In this document: in pieces, positions 45,995 to 55,288 of the stretch
Position numbering within the stretch: the first letter of the stretch is position 1
Layout: each line of letters starts with the position of its first letter
Assembly: GCA_041394885.1 (NCBI GenBank)
Contig: JAWKHI010000011.1
Span: 62,001 to 126,000, forward strand
DNA: 64,000 nucleotides
Origin: DSOI01 sp041394885
Lineage (GTDB): Bacteria; Acidobacteriota; Terriglobia; Bryobacterales; Bryobacteraceae
Direction of reading: 5' to 3'
The notes under the pieces: generated by a model
What the model was told of the DNA's origin: nothing
The model's database searches: none
Seen by the model: only the letters and a program-made list of their open reading frames with translations
Made by a program: the position numbers and the translations under genes

Positions 45995-47114
45995 TCATCG
46001 GGCAACCTCCGCGTAAAGCGAACACAATGACGCGGCAACCGCGTCTGCCGAAAAGGCCCTTTCGACGAGTTCTCGGCCCCGGTCCCCCATCTCACGGCGG
46101 CGCCGGCCCAAGGCGATCAGTTCCTCCAGGGCGGCGGCGAGTTGGGCTCGGTCGCATGGGACCACGCGGCCCGCGTCGGCTGCGGCGATCTCGCCATGGA
46201 TAGGGACCCTGTCACTCACGACGACAGGAGCCGGTGCGCCATCGCTTCGGCCGCGGCCATGCCGAAGTTTTCCGAATACGACGGCAGGACGAACAGATCG
46301 GCGTCGCGGTAGGCTGCTTCCCGTTCCTGTCCACCCAGAAACCCGCATTCCACAGGCATCCAGAAAGCGCAGCGAGCAGGCGAGCGCTTCAGGTCATCCA
46401 CGAAACGGTGGTCACCGGTCCCGGCCGCACTACCAGACGCGGATTGGAACGTGCGAGTTACATCGGCGAAGGCGGGCAAAAGGAGGTCAGGCCTTTCACG
46501 GGATCGAGGCGGGAGAGGAACAAGACGGTGGGCCCGCCGGCAGCGCGCGGCTTCTCGACTACGGCAGGCACCCGGGCAATGTTCGGAATAATCACCGAAG
46601 AAGAGCGGACACCCCAGCCGAGGACTCTTGCTGTTCGACGGCGGTGGTAGACTGGACCGCCGCGGCACGTTCGAGAATACGCCGCTCGAGCAGGGTCATC
46701 GAAACGCGTTTCAAAAGGGGACGGCGTTTCCTCCCCAATCATTGGGTTCCGAGCGGGCGGACGACGTAAGGGACCCGGCTGCGTTGCGCCACCAACGCCG
46801 CCGCAACGGGAGGGAACGAAAAGAGTGCATGTACGTGGACAACATCGAAGGTGGGGACCGAGCGACAGAGCCAATCTGCCATTGCGCCCGCGACGGTGTG
46901 AAATGCGTCCGCAACCCAGGAAAACGTGGAACGTAACTCCATCGCGGATCTGAGGATGGGGAGAAGCGGAAGCCGAGCAGCCCGGAGGCCATGATCGTCG
47001 GTGGTGGCCCACATGGACGTCCACGCCAGCGCCGGCCAAGGCGCGCACAGTGGAGAGCAGGACCTCAGTGGGTCCGCCCCGCAGAGGGCTGATCGACGGA
47101 ATTACGTGCAGCAC
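45995..47114 (-). pseudogene. GT4 glycosyltransferase, frameshifted
   Basis: GTG at 47114 begins VLHVIPSISPLRGGPTEVLL. Other frames supply VADAFHTVAGAMADWLCRSV, VVHVHALFSFPPVAAALVAQ and YVVRPLGTQ, then VLFLSRLDPVKGL, AAYRDADLFVLPSYSENFGM, and finally the C-terminus DRGRELVERAFSADAVAASL ending at 45995. All the GT4 landmarks (donor-binding E in SENFGM) are there but spread over three frames. The start overlaps the preceding GT4's end. Confidence 0.72.
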
Positions 47115-48168
47115 TCTCGTGAGAGATCCCGGAGGGCTGCCGCCAGCCGCTGTTGAAGTGTGTTTCCGTGAAGCGCTCCTCGTATCGGCGGCGGCAACTG
47201 GCGCTCCATGCGGGCCATTGGGCGGTGTCGCCGAGAAGCCGGATGACCGCATTGGCCAGAGCCTCGAGGTCGGCAGGATCGGCGGCGAGTCCGCATTCGG
47301 GCGGATTGACCACTTCCCTGCCGGCGTCGAGGGTGCTGGTTAGGCTCGGCCGCCCAAGTCTCATTGCTTCAAGGTAGGCAAGGCCGAACCCTTCGCCGCG
47401 GCTCGGCAGCAACAGGGCTCGCGACCGCGCCAGCAGTTCCTGCTTGGCGGTCTCCGGAGACTGCGCCGAGAAAGCAAATGGAAGGAAAGACCGAGGGCGT
47501 TGGCGCGCCGTTCCAGGCCCTCGCGATAGTCGCCCGGGCCGGCAATCCAAAGCTGGGCGCCGGGAACCGCTTTTTCAACCACGGGCCACGGCGATCACCT
47601 CATCGTGGCCTTTGTAGCGTTCGCTATTCGACATGCGCCCGACCATGACCGCGAGAAGCGGGGTGTCCGGCAGCGGAGAGCGACCATGGAATCAGGAGGC
47701 GCTGCCGCCAGACCCAAATGAACCACGCGATGCGGCACAGACACGAATTCGGGATACATCCCGGTGAACCGGCGCCAGGTAAAAGTCCGTGTTCGAGAGG
47801 AACAGGCTGACGCCGCGGAGCATCGACATCGTGATTCTGTCGTGGCGCCGCCACGCTTCCACTCCATGGAGAAACAGCGCCACCGGTGCTCCCCGGCGAA
47901 CCAGGAAAGGAACCAGCTTGAGGAGTCCCAAGTGCCAGACCAGGACAAAGCGCGCGGGGCCGCGGCTTCGCAACGTGCGGCCACCGCACCGAGCTTGGCC
48001 CGCACAGAGCCGGGTTTCGTGGAGGTGTAGACGAACATGCGCGCGCTGGCGCCACCCCAACTGGCGCAGCACCTCGCTCGCCGCGCGGCCGCTGGCTTCC
48101 ACCCCGCCGAGGCAGTCCAGAGCCGGAAACAGGCCGAGGATCGGATGAGGTTTCGCGTGAACGATCAT
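47102..48168 (-). pseudogene. GT4 glycosyltransferase, frameshifted
   Basis: ATG at 48166-48168 (MIVHAKPHPILGLFPALDCL) overlaps the stop of the polymerase gene (ATGA). Later blocks in other frames: MFVYTSTKPGSVRAKLGAVA, VALFLHGVEAWRRHDRITMS, GMYPEFVSVPHRVVHLGLAA, VEKAVPGAQLWIAGPGDYRE, and ALLLPSRGEGFGLAYLEAMR with the donor-site Glu. The end is QQRLAAALRDLSRECCT at 47102. The total, 1067 bases, fits a 355-residue enzyme once indels are corrected. Confidence 0.72.
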
Positions 48169-49620
48169 GACGCCGCCACCGCCTCTTTCCACGGTGCCCG
48201 GGAGACTGCGGCGGATTTCTTCACTCGCAGGATGGGCACGAACGCGAGGCCGCTAAGCACGAGTTGTTGCAGCAGCCCACCCAAATATTGGGCCAGTTGA
48301 GATTCGATGGTCATCAACTGGGTGAGCAAGGGAAATGCCGAGCGCTGTCCACAAAATACCGGCGCGAGGCGACAAGAGAGTCCTCTCGTAGAGGCCGAGC
48401 AGCAGCCCGACTCCGAACATCACTCCGGCCACCCCCGGGTATCCGAAGTTGATGTAGCCTTCCGTGAGGTAACCAACCGCGATGGAAACGCGATCCAGAT
48501 CGCGCAGCGTGGAAAAACCGTAGTTGAGCTGATAGAAGTGATTGGCTTCGTTGACGCTGGGCTTGGTGGGCCATAGAAAGCGCGGAATGAACGTGACGGC
48601 CAGGTGGGAGTAGGTTGCTCCTTTCTGAAACTCGACCAGGGACGGCGTCCGATCCAAGACGTTCGCAGCTTGCTCGAGGAGCGAAACGCGCATCAGCGCA
48701 CGCTGTTGGAGGCGGAGGATGCCTTCCGCGCCCGGTTCGTCGAGGGCGCGCTTCCAGTGGTGCCACGACGCGTTCACCCAGTATTCGATCCGGTCCACCG
48801 GACCCCCGCTGCCGCCTCCGTACCAATAGTTCACGCGAAAATCGGTCTTCCCGGCCTGTAAGAACAGAAGCAAGGAAACGGTTGCCAGCAGAACCGGGAC
48901 CGGCAGCTTGCGGCGCTCGGCGAGGAAAACGGCCATGTAAAGCATCGCCAGGAAAACGAGTGACCCGGCCCAGCCGGTGGCGATTCCGAGCACGGCCCGT
49001 CCGGCGAGCGCGCCGCCGATTAGGTATCGATCCATGCGCCCGCCCCGGCCGGCCATCTGCTCGCGCAGAAGGATCACCAGGGCGACCGAAGGGACCGTGG
49101 AGGTGAACACCAGAATCAGTTGACGCCCAGCCTCCCCCAAAGAGTAAGAGATGCTTCCGGTGCCGTTGACGAGCGTTCCGGCGATGACGATGGTGTACAA
49201 ATACTGCCGCGCCCGCGGGGTGATTTCTACATCGGTCCATGGGCCTGCCGAGCGGCGGACGGGAACCAGCCAGCAGCCCGCACAGAAGCTGACGACGCCG
49301 AGCAGGGCCATGAGCATTACCGCGGAAACGGATTCCTCGGAAACCACGGTGAGAAAGCGCAAGCCAACGCGGCGGCTTCCCCAGAACAATGGCAGACCGA
49401 AATAGACCCAGTGCATCAAGGCCACGGCGGCGAACAACGGCACAATGCTCGCGCCGCGGCTGTTCTTCCAGTGCGCGTACGACAAAGAGGGGATCAGGAG
49501 GAGGAGGAAGGCCGCGCCGACGCTGGTCTCAGAGATGTCATAGGAACTGGTTCCCCACAGCGCGAGCGTAGCGCCAAGCGAGATACCGGTTGCCATCCAA
49601 TAGCGGCTCATCATGGGCAT
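48165..49620 (-). pseudogene. Polysaccharide polymerase (Wzy-like) with C-terminal frameshift
   Basis: Multi-span membrane protein (about 12 segments) with a large loop (RVNYWYGGGSGGPVDRIEYW) and RFLWPTKPSVNEANHFYQL, typical of O-antigen polymerase-type proteins. The open frame from 49620 goes off at about 48330 and ends at 48253 in unrelated sequence. Shifting one base near GGAAAT (48331-48336) restores LLTQLMTIESQLAQYLGGLL, then QQLVLSGLAFVPILRVKKS, and a TGA at 48165 that overlaps the next ATG. An ATG at 49614 overlapping the upstream stop (ATGA) is the likelier start. Confidence 0.75.
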
Positions 49621-50786
49621 ACGGCCTCCATGGCCTCGACGACACCGGAAACGGAACGGTGCCGGGAGAACTGGTCCACCTTGGTTCTTGCTTGCGGCCC
49701 CATGCGGCGAAGGCGATCGGGAAACATCGCGACGTGTTCGAGCAGTCTGGCCAGCGAGGAAACATCGCCGGCGGGAAACACGTATCCAGTCCGGCCGTGT
49801 TCAATCAGATCCGGGGCTGCGCCCACCCGGTCACTGACGATGCAGGGCCTGCCGGCAGTCATCGCTTCCGTCACGACGAGCCCCCACGTATCGCGCTGGG
49901 AACAGAGCACCACCGCGTCGGCGGCGGCATAGGCGGCGGCCATGCGGGACTGATTCAGGAAGCCGGTCATGCGCACCGGAATGCCGGTGTCCGCTATGAA
50001 ACGCTCGCATTCGGGCCGTAACGGACCGTCACCGGCCACCAGGGCGGCGATGGACGGATTTGCGGCGCGGGAGATTTCGAGAGCCCGCAGAAAGTCCAGT
50101 GGACGTTTGACGGGAATGAGCTTCGAAGGAAGGAGGAACACAGTGGCATCGGAAGGCAGCGACCACTGGGCTCGGCTGGACTGGCGGAGCGCTTGCTCGC
50201 CCGCGCTTGGAGAAAACAGATCGGGGTCACAGGTGTGGGGCACCAGGAAAACACGTCCCGGTTTCGCGCCGTAGTGACGGAAATACCGCGCCGCCAACGA
50301 TCCCGCGGCGAGACACGCGTGAAATCGCGGGACGAACAACCGGTAGGGAAGGTACTTCAAGGCCCGGCGCAGAAGTGCTCGCGATTCCAGCAACGTGGAG
50401 TCGCCGCGGACCATGAGCGGAATGCGGGCGGACCAGCAAGCGCGAAAGGCCTGCCACGCGGCTCTAAAATGCCAGCCGGAAACGAGGACGGCGTCATACC
50501 GGCCGCGCCGGATCGCATCGCCTACCTCAGGGGAATCCACACCGCCGAAGGTGGAAACCGAAGGGCGGCTGGACCGATTGGGCAAAAACCGGGATTGGTA
50601 TCCATCGAGCAAAGGGACGTCCCAGTCGAACTCGACTCCGAATCCGGCCGCCGCCTGATCCGAACCTCCCGCCCGATGGCAATAGAGCACTTCGAGGTCG
50701 ATGCCTGGATGTGCGGCGAGCGCGCGGTACCAGTGCGACTGATATTGCACGGGATGAGTGGCGACGATGGCGAGCCTGCGCATCAT
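49611..50786 (-). CDS. GT4 glycosyltransferase
   Basis: 391 residues from ATG at 50784-50786, which overlaps the preceding stop (ATGA). N-terminus RLAIVATHPVQYQSHWYRAL, acceptor-domain HTCDPDLFSP, then LLPSKLIPVKRPLDFLRALE, VAGDGPLRPECERF and LCSQRDTWGLVVTEAMTAGR, with the donor-binding Glu in VVTEAM. Intact, unlike the genes downstream. It adds one sugar of the repeat unit at the cytoplasmic face. Confidence 0.87.
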   Translation of the reverse strand: MMRRLAIVATHPVQYQSHWYRALAAHPGIDLEVLYCHRAGGSDQAAAGFGVEFDWDVPLLDGYQSRFLPNRSSRPSVSTFGGVDSPEVGDAIRRGRYDAVLVSGWHFRAAWQAFRACWSARIPLMVRGDSTLLESRALLRRALKYLPYRLFVPRFHACLAAGSLAARYFRHYGAKPGRVFLVPHTCDPDLFSPSAGEQALRQSSRAQWSLPSDATVFLLPSKLIPVKRPLDFLRALEISRAANPSIAALVAGDGPLRPECERFIADTGIPVRMTGFLNQSRMAAAYAAADAVVLCSQRDTWGLVVTEAMTAGRPCIVSDRVGAAPDLIEHGRTGYVFPAGDVSSLARLLEHVAMFPDRLRRMGPQARTKVDQFSRHRSVSGVVEAMEAVCP

Positions 50787-51958
50787 GCCGCCTCCTCCTG
50801 GAGAAGGCAGCGCAGCCAACGGCGGCGCGCCTGCATGGGGGAGAAGTGATCCTCCCAGCGCCGCCGGGCTTGGTAGGAAAGCCGCTGTTGAAGATGAGGG
50901 TCTTGGAGCAGGCGGCTCATTGCAGCGGCCAGACTGGATGGATCGGGTTGCGAGCACACCAGACCCGCGATGCCGTCGCCCACCACTTCGGGCAGCACAC
51001 CGCTGCGGAAGCAGACAGTGGGAACCCCCATGGCCATGGCCTCTGCGGCGCTCCTGCCGAACGATTCGTCGTGTTGGCCAGGCAGACTGGGCTGCACATG
51101 AATGCACGCGTGCTCGAGAATGCGATTCGAATCGCCGCGCCAGCCCCAGAGGACCACACGATCCTTCAATCGCGGATCGCACAGGGCGGTCTGCAACTCC
51201 GGTCCCTCGGCCGAGTCGGCCCCCCCCACCAGGTGGAGGCGCACATCCGGATGCTGCTCAGCCAGACTGGCGAAGGCCTGGAGCAAAAGAAAGACGCCCT
51301 TGCGCCGCTCCAGCCGGCCGAGATAGACGATGTTTCGCGAATCCCGCATACTGCCGGTGATCTCCGCGGATTCCCGCACACTGGTCCGCATCTGCACGCA
51401 GCAGGAGGCGACGGCGTTCCGGCGGCGCCGGAGGAACGGATTGTCAGACAATACAGCGTCCTTGCCCGCGTGCGTATTGTGGAAATGGCCGGTGATCAGA
51501 AGATTGAAAGCGCGCATGCGTAGCGAGCCCTGGCCAGTCAGGTCGTGAAAATGATGAAACACGGGCCGGCCGCGGAAGCGGAACACGATCATGGCGGCGA
51601 GGGCGAAGGCGGCGTAGGCGATCGAAGGCAAATAGATTGCATGACAGTCTTTCGATGCGCGGAGGATGTCTTGATTGCCGCGCCACAGCGCGAGCATCAT
51701 CCGGACGCCTTCCAGCGGGGATCGCGGAATGCCGATGCGCGGCCAGTCCCCCCGGTCGCTGAAGGTGCGGCACTCGAGCCCCCGGCGGCGCAGTTCGCCC
51801 ACCACGGGCAGGCCCCGGCTGATCGCGGTATTGGTGATGACGAAGCACGGCTCGATGTCGGGCCGGACGGCATCGAAGCTCTCGATGACGGCTCTTTCCA
51901 TTCCGTAAAGCACGGCGGTATTGAACGGGACCAGGACGCGAAACGGGGCTGGATTCAT
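50783..51958 (-). CDS. GT4 glycosyltransferase
   Basis: 391 residues. FRVLVPFNTAVLYGMERAVI at the start, HHFHDLTGQGSLRMRAFNLL in the acceptor domain, NIVYLGRLERRKGVFLLLQA and QPSLPGQHDESFGRSAAEAM with the donor-site Glu. Intact, ATGA overlaps at both ends. A role in repeat-unit assembly is inferred from context; sugar and linkage are unknown. Confidence 0.87.
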   Translation of the reverse strand: MNPAPFRVLVPFNTAVLYGMERAVIESFDAVRPDIEPCFVITNTAISRGLPVVGELRRRGLECRTFSDRGDWPRIGIPRSPLEGVRMMLALWRGNQDILRASKDCHAIYLPSIAYAAFALAAMIVFRFRGRPVFHHFHDLTGQGSLRMRAFNLLITGHFHNTHAGKDAVLSDNPFLRRRRNAVASCCVQMRTSVRESAEITGSMRDSRNIVYLGRLERRKGVFLLLQAFASLAEQHPDVRLHLVGGADSAEGPELQTALCDPRLKDRVVLWGWRGDSNRILEHACIHVQPSLPGQHDESFGRSAAEAMAMGVPTVCFRSGVLPEVVGDGIAGLVCSQPDPSSLAAAMSRLLQDPHLQQRLSYQARRRWEDHFSPMQARRRWLRCLLQEEAA

Positions 51959-53274
51959 TGGACGCGTCCTTCCGCGCAGACGCTATTGAACACGCCAGCG
52001 AGTTTCTCCGCCATGTCGGACGCCGTCCATCCCTGCAAACCCGCCGGCTGCGCCGGGGATTCGGCGTTGGCGAGCGTGATGGAGAGCGCGGCCGAGACGG
52101 CATCCGGAGAGATCTCGGCGCCTGAGCCAGTGCCAGAGGCAGAGAAGGTGACAAGCTCGGCGTGCCCTGCCTGCCGGAGCAGAGGCACTACATTGCTTTG
52201 TTCGAAGCAAAGAGCGAGCACGGGACGGCGGGCCGCCAGATAGGCGAACGCCTTCGACGGCGAGTAGTGCGGCTCGTTGGAGCCGAGCAGCAGCAGAGCA
52301 TGAGAGTCCATGAGCACTCGCAGCGAGTCAAGGTACGGGATTCGCGCGGCATCCTCGTGGACTACGGAAGCCAGCCCCATCTGGTAAGCGATTCGGGTAA
52401 CCGGCCCCGGTCCCGATGCCGCGGATGCGTAGTTGGTGCCGGCGAAGTGGAGACAGAGCCGTCCGAACAGCGCCGGTTGCCGGCGCAGACCCGTCGCGAC
52501 CGCGGAGAAAAGGGCCCGAAGCGCCCCTTCCATGGGTGGAATGAACGCTCCGGCATAGCTTAGGTGAAGGCGGCCATCGTTGCGATCGAAGATAGGGTTC
52601 GGCCGCGGATTCGCGCGCAGGTAATCGAAGTCGGCCGGCTCCGCGCCGAAGGGGATTTCGGTGGCCCCCAGCCGGCCCAGATCAGGATAGTGGGCGAGCA
52701 CATCGCGATGGGTGGCATCGGAGACGGCCACCAGATGGGCCGCCCGCTTCACTGCCACTGGCTCGAGCATCCTCGCCAACCAATAGGCGGACGCCCATTT
52801 GGGTGGGCGTTGATCGGGGCTCCGGCGCCAATACACTTCCGTGCGCCAAGGGTCCTGATAGTCGATGACGTAGGGGACACCGAAACGCTCCCAGGCAAGA
52901 CGGCCGAGAAGCATCGGGACCGAGGGCGGTACGGAAATGAAAGTGAGATCCACGCGGCCCGCCTTGCACAAGCTGGCAAGCGCCCGCCAATGATGCCAAA
53001 AGCTGCGAAGGCCCATGTCGCCGAAACCGAGACGCCTGGCCAGGCCTGCCGGGATGGCGCCGGTGCGTACGATTTCCAAGGAGGCGGGAAGGAGCTTTTC
53101 GACTTCGAGATCGAGCACAGCCTCCCGGTAGTGATGCGCCTGCGTAGTGAGAACGATGGGCCGCCAGCCGTACTCGGCCAGGTGCGACGCAAAAGAGCGC
53201 ACACGCAGAGCGGAAGGGCGGCAGCACGGCGGAAAGTCCGGGCCGATCATCGCGACTGTCCTCACTGGCTTCAT
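51955..53274 (-). CDS. GT4-type glycosyltransferase
   Basis: 439 residues from ATG at 53272-53274, chosen for the ATGA overlap; the frame runs further upstream inside the neighbour. MIGPDFPPCCRPSALRVRSF is a GT4_N-like start; VPYVIDYQDPWRTEVYWRRS, LVAVSDATHRDVLAHYPDLG and LHLSYAGAFIPPMEGALRAL follow. The donor-binding segment (HYSPSKAFAYLAARRPVLAL) is of the K/E-variant type. It belongs to the same operon. Confidence 0.83.
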   Translation of the reverse strand: MKPVRTVAMIGPDFPPCCRPSALRVRSFASHLAEYGWRPIVLTTQAHHYREAVLDLEVEKLLPASLEIVRTGAIPAGLARRLGFGDMGLRSFWHHWRALASLCKAGRVDLTFISVPPSVPMLLGRLAWERFGVPYVIDYQDPWRTEVYWRRSPDQRPPKWASAYWLARMLEPVAVKRAAHLVAVSDATHRDVLAHYPDLGRLGATEIPFGAEPADFDYLRANPRPNPIFDRNDGRLHLSYAGAFIPPMEGALRALFSAVATGLRRQPALFGRLCLHFAGTNYASAASGPGPVTRIAYQMGLASVVHEDAARIPYLDSLRVLMDSHALLLLGSNEPHYSPSKAFAYLAARRPVLALCFEQSNVVPLLRQAGHAELVTFSASGTGSGAEISPDAVSAALSITLANAESPAQPAGLQGWTASDMAEKLAGVFNSVCAEGRVQ

Positions 53275-54515
53275 GAAGTCCACACTCCGGAAACGGCGGC
53301 GAGCAGCGATTCCTTGTCGCGATCCCAGTTCCATCGTCGGCTCGCAGCTCGCCAGGCGGCGCGCCTCGCTTCGATCAACGTGCCGGGTTGCAGCGCCCAG
53401 CGGCGAAGGCCATCGGCGAGCGCCGATGGATCGGCTGGCTCGAAGACAACCGCGTCGCCAACGTCAGAGGCAAGATCGCTGTGCCCCTCGCTGCGCCCAA
53501 GCGCCAGCGCGAGACCCGCCGTCATGTAGGTGAACGCCTTGTTGGGAAGTGCGAGCCGGCTGTTCACGGTGGAGGCATGCACCGGCGCGACACCGATATC
53601 GCCCGTTCGACAGAAAGCGGGCAATTCGTCCGGCGGCGCCGGTGGCAGAATACGAAGCTCCAGCTTGGGAGCCACGGCGGCTGCGAGCTGATGCAAATCG
53701 CGGGCATAATTGGGCTCGGAGCGTCCGCGGGTGCTCAACTCGGCCGTGACACCCGAAATGCCGATGCCGCGAACGACGGTTCGCATACGCTTGCCGGGGC
53801 CGAGTGTCTGGCCGATCCAGCGGAGCCTGAGCGGCCCGCACGGCAACGCGGTGAAGTCTGGACACACGGCGGGCAGCGGCAAAGTGTTGTGAAGGGCGAC
53901 GGGCGTGCGTCCGTATTTCGCGCCATAGGCGGAGGCGATCGCGCCGCTTCCGGCGGTGAGCAGCGCGGCGCCCGGCAGCAGCGCGTGCTCGGCTCGCTCC
54001 GCCATTGCGTCGTTGAGAGCCCCTTCGGGATCGGGCGCATTTTCAGCGCTGTGAAAGTCCTCGAGGTCGAGCGCGTATGGCGCCCGCTCGAGTCGCGCCG
54101 CATCGGCAGCCGGTAGAAGTCCGCCATTGGAACAGCCGAAGTACAAGTCCGCCGATTCAGAAGCAGCCGCACGCAGCAGTTCCGGACCCACGCGGCCGTA
54201 GGCCCGGCGGATGAGCCAGGAAGGCGCGGTATCGGGCCCCACCCAACGTGTGGCCCGCTGCGAACCTCGCCAGCGCAATCCGCTCTTGAGGTACGCGATG
54301 CGGGCGTGATCGCGCCGGTAGTCCACCGTCTGCCACTCCCAGTGGCGGGATCGCCGGATCTCTATGTCGGCAGCATCGGCCCAATCGAGGAAACGCGCGC
54401 TCACCACGCGAACGGCGTAACCCCCTTCCGATAGAGCGTCGGCGATGCGGACCGCGCGGGGACAGGTGGACAGGTGGCCCGCCGTCACAACACAAACCCG
54501 CCGAGCACGCTTCAT
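53271..54515 (-). CDS. GT4-type glycosyltransferase
   Basis: 414 residues from ATG at 54513-54515 (ATGA with the methyltransferase stop). VCVVTAGHLSTCPRAVRIAD start, YALDLEDFHSAENAPDPEGA in the middle, RLRWIGQTLGPGKRMRTVVR, and LPNKAFTYMTAGLALALGRS in the donor domain. The order of the family's features is kept but the similarity to classical GT4 is more distant. Confidence 0.8.
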   Translation of the reverse strand: MKRARRVCVVTAGHLSTCPRAVRIADALSEGGYAVRVVSARFLDWADAADIEIRRSRHWEWQTVDYRRDHARIAYLKSGLRWRGSQRATRWVGPDTAPSWLIRRAYGRVGPELLRAAASESADLYFGCSNGGLLPAADAARLERAPYALDLEDFHSAENAPDPEGALNDAMAERAEHALLPGAALLTAGSGAIASAYGAKYGRTPVALHNTLPLPAVCPDFTALPCGPLRLRWIGQTLGPGKRMRTVVRGIGISGVTAELSTRGRSEPNYARDLHQLAAAVAPKLELRILPPAPPDELPAFCRTGDIGVAPVHASTVNSRLALPNKAFTYMTAGLALALGRSEGHSDLASDVGDAVVFEPADPSALADGLRRWALQPGTLIEARRAAWRAASRRWNWDRDKESLLAAVSGVWTS

Positions 54516-55288
54516 TCCGCCCTCCCGGGTTGGAACAGCAGACACGGATCGTTTCCCGGCAAGGGTTCCCATCCATAGCCAAGCGATTCCATGTACTCGA
54601 CGAGATGGGAGACGGTGGCGCCGGAACGATTCAGGTTGTCCTCGGCAGCCTCGCAGACCACAACGGGACGGCAGACCTGCAGAACCCCTCTCGCGCCGCG
54701 CAGTACGGGGAGTTCCGAGCCCTCGACATCGATCTTGATCAACCGGACGCCGCGCGGGCGAAAGTGGTCGAGCCAATCGTCGAGCGGCTTCACAGGCACC
54801 GCACCCTCGCCGCCGGCGCGGGTTTGCACATACGTGTGGCCACAGTCGCCGCTCATGATCAGATTGGCTGCACCGCCGGTTTCGCCGAGGGCGATTTCGT
54901 GGAGGGAAATTCCGCGCAGCCTGTTCTTGCGGATGGTCTTGCGCAGGCATCGCAAGGCGCGCGGGTCGATTTCGAATGCGTGTACTTCGCCGGAATCACC
55001 GAGCAGGGAAACAGCGGTGAGCGAGTAGTAGCCGATATTGGCGCCGGCATCCACGAAGGTATCCCCGGGCTTCAGATAACGGCGCAGCACGTCGCATATG
55101 GATTCATCGAATCGGCCCCGCACCAGCAGCCCGCGGCCGATGGCGGAACGAAGATCCACAAAGCAGCGGTGCCCGCTGGCAAGCCGGACGCCCACCGGAC
55201 GTCCCCACAGCGACAGAGCCGGCCGGAGCGCATTGCGGAGCGGCCGCATCGCGGGAGCGCGCGCGAGCGTGAGCATCGGCGCCGTCAT
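54512..55288 (-). CDS. FkbM-family SAM-dependent methyltransferase
   Basis: 258 residues. SAM-binding FVDAGANIGYYSLTAVSLLG, acidic loop VHAFEIDPRALRCLRKTIRK and the FkbM segment RLIKIDVEGSELPVLRGARG. It would O-methylate a sugar of the polysaccharide. ATGA overlaps link it to both neighbours. Confidence 0.9.
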   Translation of the reverse strand: MTAPMLTLARAPAMRPLRNALRPALSLWGRPVGVRLASGHRCFVDLRSAIGRGLLVRGRFDESICDVLRRYLKPGDTFVDAGANIGYYSLTAVSLLGDSGEVHAFEIDPRALRCLRKTIRKNRLRGISLHEIALGETGGAANLIMSGDCGHTYVQTRAGGEGAVPVKPLDDWLDHFRPRGVRLIKIDVEGSELPVLRGARGVLQVCRPVVVCEAAEDNLNRSGATVSHLVEYMESLGYGWEPLPGNDPCLLFQPGRAE

